Shown: piece after piece, positions 1-5,457 of the stretch
Position numbering within the stretch: position 1 is the stretch's first letter
Layout of the letters: every line of letters begins with the position of its first letter
Origin: Hungatella sp. UBA5982
GTDB lineage: Bacteria; Bacillota; Clostridia; Lachnospirales; Lachnospiraceae
Length of the DNA stretch: 5,457 nucleotides
Assembly (NCBI GenBank): GCA_002429965.1
Contig: DJBG01000196.1
Location: 29,311 to 34,767 of the forward strand
Reading direction: 5' to 3'
Translations under genes and position numbers: made by a program
Notes under the pieces: generated by a model
Told to the model about the DNA's origin: nothing
The model's input: only the letters and a program-made list of their open reading frames with translations
The model's database searches: none

Positions 1-573
1 CTTTCGATTATCAAAGTAGATACCGATCCCCATAGTTACCTTGTGGATCCGGAACCGGCTCTGACCGTTTACCATGGCGGTAGGCGCGAATCGTAAAAAA
101 GTGGCGCCGCTAAATATCTCTTCCGTAACAAAATGCCCGTCTTTATTACCGGTAATCTCCACGGTATTGTTATCAGATTCTATGACAAAATTCACCGGGT
201 AAGCCTTTCCAAACTCAATGGTAAGGCCCTTAATGTCATACTGCACCGGAAACCGGATCTCTATGGGACCAAGTAGCTCCTTTGATACAATCCCCTGGTT
301 AAGTACCACATCCGCCCTTTTCCTGGGAAGGAAATACATGCTACTGTCCACCTGCGTATAATCCTGATCGCAGGTGGAATAAAGTTCCTTGACCTCATAA
401 TTATCCAGGAGCATTTTAAAGCTGCTGTAATAGGTGTAATTCTCTTTGTCTGGGACGTAGGCGCTGGCCTGGGCCTGCTGGTTAATTAGACCGATGGTTA
501 CACGAATATGTGACAGCGGATCCTTAAACTCACGGCGCATCAGGTCTTTGTATTGCCGACTTGCTGGCTGCAC
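1..573 (-). CDS. Phage tail-tip/baseplate-type structural protein, N-terminal 191 residues (3' end beyond the window)
   Basis: The frame is open from GTG 573-571 to the window edge with no stop, giving 191 residues. An in-frame TGA at 579-577 leaves GTG as the natural start. It overlaps the upstream stop by one base (TAGTG), and GGTGAT at 585-580 pairs with the extended anti-Shine-Dalgarno. The next ATG, at 540, has no good binding site and would drop the RQY stretch. Visible sequence includes RQYKDLMRREF near the N-terminus, then NQQAQAS, MYFLPRK (about 89-95), an NQGIVSKELLG stretch, YDIKGLTIEFG (about 122-132) and FRIHKVTMGIGIYFDN (about 174-189). From memory, this arrangement resembles a family of large, poorly characterised clostridial prophage tail proteins encoded after the tape measure and a small tail protein. 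There is no signal peptide, membrane segment or recognisable catalytic motif. The alternating polar and hydrophobic pattern suggests beta structure. A role at the tail tip or hub is inferred from gene order; a receptor-binding or tail-associated lysin domain could lie in the missing C-terminal part. Confidence 0.75.
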   Translation of the reverse strand, partial: MQPASRQYKDLMRREFKDPLSHIRVTIGLINQQAQASAYVPDKENYTYYSSFKMLLDNYEVKELYSTCDQDYTQVDSSMYFLPRKRADVVLNQGIVSKELLGPIEIRFPVQYDIKGLTIEFGKAYPVNFVIESDNNTVEITGNKDGHFVTEEIFSGATFLRFAPTAMVNGQSRFRIHKVTMGIGIYFDNRK

Positions 574-950
574 TACTCAATCACCCCACAATCAATAATA
601 TTTACCTTACAATCTATATACTGAGTAGGCAGTCCGTCCTCATCAACCTCAACTGGTGTAGCTGTCCGGTTTCCCGGATACATGCGGATTGTCATCATGC
701 GATTATGTACCATATCTGGGATCCTTGCCGTCACCACAAATTTATCAAACTCCTGCAGCATGGCTGACCAGGTGGTAGCGTCTAAAAACTTCCATTGCAA
801 GTTCTCGAACTTGTATTGGTCTCTTCCTACTCTCTGGCCTATAAATTCCCCCTTGGCGTTTTTTCCGTCACTTACGTTCGTTGCCACTACCAGATTTCCG
901 CCAATGTCGGGAGACGGAAACTCCCGGCCATTGATTGTTATTACTGCCAT
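573..950 (-). CDS. Small phage tail protein, DUF6711-like (125 aa)
   Basis: This is a complete gene from ATG 950-948 to TAG 575-573. A strong GGAGG at 964-960, nine bases before the ATG, directly follows the TMP stop codon. The protein opens with MAVITINGREFPSP, continues with VGRDQYKFENLQWKF (about 41-55), and ends with a VDEDGLPTQYIDCKVNIIDC segment. An INGxxxPSP opening, a charged Arg/Lys segment before a Trp-containing strand, and a short beta-rich C-terminus are what I recall of the DUF6711 phage proteins found just after the tape measure in many Firmicutes prophages. That assignment is from memory and not tested. The length, lack of signal or membrane segment, and placement between TMP and a tail-tip gene suggest a virion tail component. 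It occupies the position often held by a distal-tail (Dit) protein, but no Dit-specific motif is visible. The gene is co-transcribed with its neighbours. Confidence 0.85.
   Translation of the reverse strand: MAVITINGREFPSPDIGGNLVVATNVSDGKNAKGEFIGQRVGRDQYKFENLQWKFLDATTWSAMLQEFDKFVVTARIPDMVHNRMMTIRMYPGNRTATPVEVDEDGLPTQYIDCKVNIIDCGVIE
580..585 (-). promoter_or_regulatory. Ribosome binding site and coupled GTG start of the baseplate-type gene
   Basis: GGTGAT at 585-580, six bases before GTG 573-571, matches the extended anti-Shine-Dalgarno complement, and GGGG at 587-584 adds to it. It lies inside the last codons of the upstream gene, whose stop shares a base with the GTG (TAGTG). This arrangement points to translational coupling of the two tail proteins. 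Confidence 0.65.
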
Positions 951-959
951 TGTATACCG

Positions 960-964
960 CCTCC
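960..964 (-). promoter_or_regulatory. Ribosome binding site of the 125-aa tail protein
   Basis: GGAGG lies nine bases upstream of ATG 950, immediately after the TMP TAA (965-967), giving TAAGGAGG. It is the strongest Shine-Dalgarno match in the window. It fixes the start at 950 and suggests the small tail protein is translated much more efficiently than the TMP from the same message. Confidence 0.9.
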
Positions 965-3900
965 TTACGTTGTTTTTAGTGTGAAACCGCTTCGCTTATC
1001 CAGATCGGCCAATTTCTTTTTGATTTCACGGATATCAATATTTACTGTCAGATCCATTGCCTCAATTAGTTCGATGATCTTCCGGAGCAGATCCACCATA
1101 AGGGACAGATAGTGATCTGACATGCTTTCTGTAGGCATAGACATTGCCTGATTTGCCATAGATTGAACCTGATCCGTTGTACTTGTATTTCGCCCTGTAG
1201 TGCCAACCAGGGACAGCTGTGGTGTTGCGTTACTAACAACAGCACTCATACTGGCAGCCAGCGGCGCAATGGCAGATCTCATACCATACTGCACCGCCCT
1301 GGTGATGCCTTCCGTAATCTGCATGTTATTGGCAACGGCGGCTTTACCCCCCCAACTTCCCACCATCTCCGGATTACCGTTTTCATTGGCTACAAACAGA
1401 CTGCCGGAATCGGGAAATCCACCGGTTGCACGGCCTTTTATATCCCCTGGGCCCCCACTTACATACCCTTTACTACTTCCCGGACCGGAGGAATCTTCTT
1501 TTTCCTTCTTTTCCTTTGTACCACCTTTTATCAGGTTTTTGGCTCCATTAACAACCTTATCAAAGGCATCGCCCACCTCTTTAACAATTCCGTCCAGCCA
1601 GCCAGTAATGCTTCTCCAGATTTCCTGCATACCCTCCCAAAATTTATTCATTACCGCTTTGCCGATTTCCATCATTTCATCCAGCTTGAATACGTCCTTA
1701 ATCTTCTGCCAGATTTCTCCAAACCAGTCCTTTATGGCAGTCCACTTTTCCTCAATGGTGGCCTTTACGCTGTCCCAGATTTCGGACAGCTTATCCCTGA
1801 TTGCTGAGAAGCTTTCATCAGCCTTATTCTTAATGTTATCCCATAGATCGGAGACAAAGGTTTTTATACCATTCCAGATGGATTCCCAGGTGCCCTTTAT
1901 TGCAGCTAGGACTGTATCTATCACTATTTTTATAGTATCCATCAGAGTCTCTGCCAGCGTTTTCATTGCGTTCCAGACGCCGGAGAAAAACTCCTTAATT
2001 CCATTCCAGGCTCTTTCCCAGTCACCTATGAAAATTCCTACAATGAAATCAATTAACCCTTTAAGGGCATCAAGAACGTAAGACAAAGTTTCCTTGATCC
2101 CCGACCACCATACACCAAACGCAGCGATCAACCCATCCAATGCATTTTTTATCACTGGTAACATCGTATCCGTGAACCAAGATGCAAATGGCTTTAGGCA
2201 GGTATCCCACAAAGTAGAGACTAATTGAATAATCCCATTCACAAGTCCCAAAAATAAGTCTATTAATAGTCCTACAAGTGTACTGATAACACTTGTCACG
2301 GTATTCCACATCTCCGTAAATCCACCAAGGAAACCTTGAACCAGAAATCCACCTATTTCAGCAAATACCGTAGAGGGTGAATGAATACCAAAAATTCCCT
2401 TTACCACATCAATGATACCAGAGAAGATTTCTTTAATTTTCCCCCATGCCCAATCAGCAAAAGAAGAAATACCGTTAACAAAACCTTCCATCAACATCTG
2501 TCCGATGGTTCCCCAGTCAGTACCACTTGCGATTTCCTTATAGATGTTACTCAGACCCTTAAATACATCTGTAGTACCTTTGATGATTTCTACAATGGTT
2601 CCGCCGGTCCAAGTGGCCAGAGGTTTTAACAGATTATTCCATAGCCATTCCCCTAAGGGCATCAATGCGTCCAAAATACTGTTTAAGAAATCAAGGGCCC
2701 CGGTAATTGCATCAAGGGCGGCAGGAATAGCCTGCTCAAGCGCCCATTTTCCAAGCGGCTCCAGTATGTTTTTAAATAGCCATTCCAAACCTGAACCTAA
2801 TTTATCACCCAGGGGCTTTACAGCAGTCGTGATGTTCTTAAACGCATTCATGAGAGGGGTGAAATCAAGATTTTTACTCCAATCCGATAGAGACTTCGTA
2901 ATTCTATCAATCGAACCCAATAGACCGTCGAACAGATCCATTAAGTCTTGAATAACTGCTGTTCCGGTTCCATCAAGTTCCCACGCTGTCCTAAAATTAT
3001 CCCGAATATTAGTAATCATGTTGTTGATATTCGTAAATATCTCAAGGATATGACCTATTATGGATTCTCCGGTTCCGTTGTTCCAAACATCACGAAACGA
3101 TTCCCCTATCGTAATAATCAATTCCAGCCAGGAATTTAACCGGTCAATGATGCTCTGCAAAAGAGCTGTCCCTCTCCCGTTTTCGTCCCAAGCTTTTTTA
3201 AATGCCCCGGCTATATCACCTATAACATTAAAAATCAGCGTTACCAGACGCAAGATGTTACTACAAAACTGCTCTCCGGTTCCGTTTGTCCACACTTCCA
3301 GAAAACTGGATCCAATAGACTTAGCCAAACCAATGACATTTGTAAAGGCATAATTAGCAGCGTCAATTACGTTCTTGCCTTCCAGATCCCAGGAATCCTT
3401 TAAGGGTTTGAATAACTGACTTAGAACGCTTTTTACTTTTTCAGCAACAGAATCAATCGCATCCATCTGACTTGTATCAATATCAGGAGTGGTTATTTCA
3501 GGCGCTCCCGCCCCACTCCCGCCGTCATCGTTGCTATCATTTTTTAGGATATTAAGTTCATCAATCCCGGTACTTACGCCTTGTGCATCCTTTGCCGCTT
3601 TCTTCGCACTGTTCCCATAAGCCCCCATAGCTGATTTCGCCGCCACAAGGCTCTTTGTGGCCGCTACGCTCCCCGCCAGCGTCTTACCGAACAACAGGCT
3701 TACAAATGCTGCTACGTAACCAGTTACTCGTGCCAGTGCAGCCATAAGCATATTTAAGGCAGGCATGATTGCCTGCAGAATAGGGGTAAAAGCCACGTTC
3801 AGATTTGAACGTATCTGCTTTAACGAATTATTAAATTGATCATTGGCCTTCATGGAATCCATCAAATGTTTACCCATGGAGCGGATTGCGCTTACTACCA

Positions 3901-5083
3901 TGGGAAGAATCAACCGATAGATCATTAATGTTTTTAGCATTTTCTGCATTCCACTTTGTGCGCTGGAAGCATCGTTACCACTCTTTTTCAAAGTTCTTCC
4001 GAAAAAAGTTATCTGCCCCGCAGCTTTCAGCAGCTTCATGCCTCCATTACCCGCTGATCGGAAGAAGCCTCCAAGAGTGCTGGTTAATTTCTTTGCAGCT
4101 CCGGTGACGCCACCACTAAGGATTTTAAATAAGTCCGCGAAGCCCCTTTTTAGGAAATTAATCCCGTTTAATGCATTTCCGGTGCCGATTCGCGCAAACA
4201 TCTGATTGATTTGATTGACAGACGCCGCGGTTTGTGCTTTAGCATTATTAATGCCGCTAGACATATTCTGCAGGCCGGTTACTTTAGGGGCTAGGTTTAC
4301 CTGTGGTACTTTCACATTGTATCCCTGGAAGCTTCTTACCTGTTGGCTTTTAGCAGCCTTGGTGGCCGCAGCTGCAGTGGCCTTAGCCGCCTCAGTTGCC
4401 TTAGTTGCCATTTCATCGATCTTCCCATTGATCGCATCCCACTGTACGCCCAGATCCTCAACTTTTCCCTGCAGATTAATGATACTTCCTTCTGTTTTTA
4501 CAATCTGCTCCTGGATCTTTAATTTTTTAGATTCATTAAAAGTGCGTTCATGTGATTCCTTTAAGCCTGTCAATTTTGCTTCAAGGATATCGATCTGCTT
4601 ACCTAAATTATTGATTACCGCTTCCGTTTGGTCCGCCTGTTTTTGTAGGATCTCAGTAGTGGCGTCCACCTTGATTGTAGGCATTTTTATAGGCGGTCCT
4701 CTCGGCTTTGCAGGGCTGATATTCTTACCGGATATAGCTGCTTTGTCTGCTGCACCGGGGGCAGCATTAACATCAGTAAACCGGGAAAGCGCCTTTTCAA
4801 TAGCAGCGCCCAGACGTTCTCCTAAGTTATCAATCTCGGCCCCGGCTTTTCCGAAACACTTATCCAGGGCGGCGTTAATTGTGCTGGTAACGTTTTGCAT
4901 TGTTCCCTTTACCTGATCGTCCATGTCATGAAACATTTTTTCAGTATTGACACCCACCGTTGCTTTCTCAAGACTACCCTTTAACCCGGTACCAATCTTC
5001 TGGGCGGCGTCTGATATCTGCCTTCCAATATCGGACTGCACCTCTAAATCTAACCCGATTCTTCCTACGCTGTCGCTCATCAT
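965..5083 (-). CDS. Phage tail tape measure protein (1372 aa)
   Basis: This protein sets tail length as a scaffold inside the growing tail tube and is ejected with the DNA. ATG 5083 is chosen because AAAGG (5096-5092) sits eight bases upstream; a second ATG follows at once. Parts in order: helical N-terminus (1-110); a coiled coil with an Ala-rich end (about 141-245); a conserved hydrophobic core (382-467, including [13 protein letters not shown] and [11 protein letters not shown]); a Gly/Asp-rich linker (about 505-535); a 33-35-residue Trp/Gly repeat (565-734); W...L-x-P-[LF]-x-x-W motifs starting at 768, 813 and 959; a [14 protein letters not shown] motif (899-912), typical of tape measures; a membrane-like segment (about 930-955); ten 11-residue units (1026-1135); a basic and Gly/Ser-rich linker (about 1175-1215); and a conserved GGFP...SLFVANE...GNPEMVG...VANN block (1221-1254). 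No peptidase or lysozyme motif is seen. At the known ~0.15 nm per residue, the length predicts a tail near 200 nm. Identity is firm; exact domain edges are estimates. Confidence 0.97.
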   Translation of the reverse strand: MMSDSVGRIGLDLEVQSDIGRQISDAAQKIGTGLKGSLEKATVGVNTEKMFHDMDDQVKGTMQNVTSTINAALDKCFGKAGAEIDNLGERLGAAIEKALSRFTDVNAAPGAADKAAISGKNISPAKPRGPPIKMPTIKVDATTEILQKQADQTEAVINNLGKQIDILEAKLTGLKESHERTFNESKKLKIQEQIVKTEGSIINLQGKVEDLGVQWDAINGKIDEMATKATEAAKATAAAATKAAKSQQVRSFQGYNVKVPQVNLAPKVTGLQNMSSGINNAKAQTAASVNQINQMFARIGTGNALNGINFLKRGFADLFKILSGGVTGAAKKLTSTLGGFFRSAGNGGMKLLKAAGQITFFGRTLKKSGNDASSAQSGMQKMLKTLMIYRLILPMVVSAIRSMGKHLMDSMKANDQFNNSLKQIRSNLNVAFTPILQAIMPALNMLMAALARVTGYVAAFVSLLFGKTLAGSVAATKSLVAAKSAMGAYGNSAKKAAKDAQGVSTGIDELNILKNDSNDDGGSGAGAPEITTPDIDTSQMDAIDSVAEKVKSVLSQLFKPLKDSWDLEGKNVIDAANYAFTNVIGLAKSIGSSFLEVWTNGTGEQFCSNILRLVTLIFNVIGDIAGAFKKAWDENGRGTALLQSIIDRLNSWLELIITIGESFRDVWNNGTGESIIGHILEIFTNINNMITNIRDNFRTAWELDGTGTAVIQDLMDLFDGLLGSIDRITKSLSDWSKNLDFTPLMNAFKNITTAVKPLGDKLGSGLEWLFKNILEPLGKWALEQAIPAALDAITGALDFLNSILDALMPLGEWLWNNLLKPLATWTGGTIVEIIKGTTDVFKGLSNIYKEIASGTDWGTIGQMLMEGFVNGISSFADWAWGKIKEIFSGIIDVVKGIFGIHSPSTVFAEIGGFLVQGFLGGFTEMWNTVTSVISTLVGLLIDLFLGLVNGIIQLVSTLWDTCLKPFASWFTDTMLPVIKNALDGLIAAFGVWWSGIKETLSYVLDALKGLIDFIVGIFIGDWERAWNGIKEFFSGVWNAMKTLAETLMDTIKIVIDTVLAAIKGTWESIWNGIKTFVSDLWDNIKNKADESFSAIRDKLSEIWDSVKATIEEKWTAIKDWFGEIWQKIKDVFKLDEMMEIGKAVMNKFWEGMQEIWRSITGWLDGIVKEVGDAFDKVVNGAKNLIKGGTKEKKEKEDSSGPGSSKGYVSGGPGDIKGRATGGFPDSGSLFVANENGNPEMVGSWGGKAAVANNMQITEGITRAVQYGMRSAIAPLAASMSAVVSNATPQLSLVGTTGRNTSTTDQVQSMANQAMSMPTESMSDHYLSLMVDLLRKIIELIEAMDLTVNIDIREIKKKLADLDKRSGFTLKTT
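1347..1353 (-). other. G7 homopolymer with a G_GGG_GGT heptamer inside the TMP gene
   Basis: The coding strand reads AGT TGG GGG GGT AAA (residues S1243 to K1247). The heptamer G GGG GGT fits the X_XXY_YYZ pattern of -1 frameshift sites, and the first -1-frame codon after it is TAA. A GGAG lies 14 bases upstream of the heptamer. A run of seven G is also prone to replication slippage. Function is speculative, and no clear downstream stimulatory hairpin was found. Confidence 0.3.
1679..2008 (-). repeat. Ten tandem 11-residue (33-bp) Trp repeats in the TMP
   Basis: TMP residues 1026-1135 divide without a gap into ten 11-residue units with consensus W-x-x-I-K-x-x-x-x-E-hydrophobic, beginning [11 protein letters not shown] and ending [11 protein letters not shown]. 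Position 1 is W in seven units and M, L or F in the other three; position 4 is I, V or M; position 5 is K or R in all ten. The Trp codons are at 2008, 1975, 1876, 1843, 1777, 1744 and 1711, all separated by multiples of 33 bases. Eleven residues equal about three helical turns, so the aromatics form one stripe on a helix. Trp/Phe repeats with this spacing are known in lactococcal phage tape measures. DNA identity between units is low, so the array is old. Confidence 0.9.
2882..3391 (-). repeat. Five tandem 33-35-residue Trp/Gly repeats in the TMP
   Basis: Trp residues 565, 598, 632, 667, 701 and 735 are spaced 33, 34, 35, 34 and 34 residues apart. Units start F/S-x-x-[VA]-W and most carry a G-x-G just after the Trp. 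Two flavours alternate: A-type (WDLEGKN, WDENGRG, WELDGTG) and B-type ([16 protein letters not shown]), so the larger period is about 68-69 residues. W735 begins a degenerate sixth copy. The two B-type copies also share the DNA string TCCGGTTCCG on the plus strand (near 3276 and 3067), which suggests duplication of an A+B pair. The array lies in the stretch of the TMP that should span the tail tube. Confidence 0.85.
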
Positions 5084-5091
5084 CTCATCTG

Positions 5092-5096
5092 CCTTT
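5092..5096 (-). promoter_or_regulatory. Ribosome binding site of the TMP gene
   Basis: AAAGG lies eight bases before ATG 5083 and is the only good Shine-Dalgarno match in the 31-nt gap after the Gp15-like gene. It is weaker than the GGAGG of the next gene. It starts just after the T-tract of the terminator-like hairpin, so the hairpin and the initiation region are adjacent in the mRNA. Confidence 0.75.
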
Positions 5097-5101
5097 CATA
5101 G

Positions 5102-5129
5102 AAAAACGGGCATTCTACCCGAACGCCCG
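5102..5129 (-). terminator. Intrinsic-terminator-like hairpin between the Gp15-like gene and the TMP
   Basis: On the minus strand, CGGGCGTTC (5129-5121) pairs with GAATGCCCG (5115-5107) over nine base pairs, with a single G-U wobble and a five-base loop, GGGTA. TTTTT (5106-5102) follows directly. The stem and loop contain the last codons and the TAG stop (5117-5115) of the Gp15-like gene, so ribosomes finishing that gene would cover or melt the stem. No matching T-tract exists on the plus strand, so it acts only on the operon's own direction. As most of the operon lies downstream, it is more likely a partial terminator, attenuator or 3'-end stabiliser than a full stop. Confidence 0.7.
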
Positions 5130-5457
5130 CGCGAATAATTCCTGTATTTCTTTTACTGCATTTACTTTTTCCGCTTCCGTCATGCCCTCAGTAGGATTAT
5201 GACGGCTTTTCCAGCTGTTCCGGATCTCATGCTGTGCCTTTGTAAACTGTTTCAGCATGTCTTTATCCTCTTCACTGCGAATACTTACAATCTGTCCTAA
5301 CGGGGTCTTAGGCATGATCCCAGATAATAATGTGCAGAACTCTTTCCAGTCCATGTCCTCCGCTTCGACAAGGCGAATATTGTATTGCATGGCAAAGGAG
5401 GATTCTATCAGCTCCCAGTCTTCAAAAATATCATACCAGGAACTAACTTCTTTTCTT
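5115..5457 (-). CDS. Gp15-like phage tail-assembly protein, C-terminal 113 residues (5' end beyond the window)
   Basis: The frame is open from the window edge to TAG 5117-5115. ATG 5390 is not the start: the 22 in-frame codons before it read on with VSSWYDIFEDWELIESSFA, which looks as conserved as what follows, and no good ribosome binding site precedes it. The pattern YDIFEDWELIESSFAMQYNI, then EDMDWKEFCTLLSGI, then TPLGQIVSIRSE and QFTKAQHEIRNSW matches my recollection of the Bacteriophage Gp15 family (Pfam Phage_Gp15), whose members are about 180-200 residues and lie directly before the tape measure in Listeria A118-type and many other Firmicutes phages. By position it probably acts, like tail assembly chaperones, in binding the tape measure during assembly; direct evidence for the family's role is thin. 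The C-terminus is charged and helical with no membrane segment. A frameshift link with the preceding chaperone gene, common in such loci, cannot be judged as that region is absent. Confidence 0.88.
   Translation of the reverse strand, partial: RKEVSSWYDIFEDWELIESSFAMQYNIRLVEAEDMDWKEFCTLLSGIMPKTPLGQIVSIRSEEDKDMLKQFTKAQHEIRNSWKSRHNPTEGMTEAEKVNAVKEIQELFARAFG

Noticed and set aside
1200..2081. A 293-codon open frame on the plus strand, with others at 1163-1807 and 4215-4916
   Set aside because: They lie fully antisense to the TMP, have low-complexity Ser/Pro/Ile/Leu-rich products with no recognisable family, and lack credible ribosome binding sites. They are shadows of the TMP coding frame.
2070..2309. 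A 79-codon minus-strand frame inside the TMP gene
   Set aside because: It is out of frame with TMP, Cys/Tyr/Trp-rich and without family resemblance or a good start site, while the TMP frame across it is intact and hydrophobic as expected.
965..5083. A lytic or peptidase domain within the TMP
   Set aside because: I found no NlpC/P60, M23 peptidase or lysozyme-like motif. The C-terminal region after the hendecads is a linker plus the conserved GGFP...VANN block.
5085..5099. A four-codon minicistron (ATG AAA GGC AGA TGA) overlapping the TMP ribosome binding site
   Set aside because: It has no ribosome binding site of its own and is too short to separate from chance. The AAAGG within it serves the TMP start.
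5115..5390. ATG 5390 as the start of the Gp15-like gene
   Set aside because: The frame continues upstream with family-like sequence (EDWELIESSFA) to the window edge, and the ATG has no suitable Shine-Dalgarno site.
1..5457. A novel defence system, CRISPR array, RNA gene, insertion sequence or attachment site
   Set aside because: The window is filled by four collinear tail genes with gaps of at most 31 nt. No regularly spaced DNA repeats with spacers, tRNA-like folds, transposase motifs or terminal inverted repeats are visible.

Overview
The window is a stretch of the late tail-morphogenesis operon of a tailed phage or prophage. All genes are on the minus strand, so transcription runs from 5457 toward 1. 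Strong AGGAGG-type ribosome binding sites, mid-range base composition and the protein types (a Gp15-like protein, a long tape measure, a small tail protein resembling DUF6711, and a baseplate-like protein) suggest a phage of a Gram-positive host. My best guess is a Clostridia/Lachnospiraceae host. This is inferred from family resemblance by eye, without database searches.

In transcription order there are four genes. (1) 5457-5115 is the C-terminal part of a Gp15-like protein, a tail-assembly-type gene that normally sits just before the tape measure; its start lies outside the window. (2) 5083-965 is a 1372-residue tape measure protein (TMP), complete, filling three quarters of the window. (3) 950-573 is a complete 125-residue tail protein. 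(4) 573-1 is the first 191 residues of a tail-tip or baseplate-type protein, starting at a GTG that overlaps the previous stop codon and running off the window. Gaps between genes are 31 nt, 14 nt and a 1-nt overlap, so this is one tightly packed transcription unit. No stretch over 300 nt lacks a gene, and I saw no tRNA, rRNA, insertion sequence, CRISPR array or attachment site.

The genes fit the usual order of a long non-contractile tail: assembly helper, length-determining scaffold, then tail-tip parts. The TMP is a mosaic of repeat families: a 33-35-residue Trp/Gly repeat (residues 565-734), a three-copy W...L-x-P-[LF]-x-x-W motif (768-969), and ten gapless 11-residue units (1026-1135). 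The conserved IHSPS and GGFP...VANN motifs are both present. I see no enzymatic domain.

I did not find a clearly new biological system. The most notable non-coding signal is a near-perfect intrinsic-terminator hairpin on the minus strand. It is built into the last codons of the Gp15-like gene and sits in front of the TMP ribosome binding site, where it could lower TMP expression relative to upstream genes. A G7 tract near the TMP C-terminus that forms a G_GGG_GGT heptamer followed by an immediate -1-frame TAA is a second, weaker candidate.
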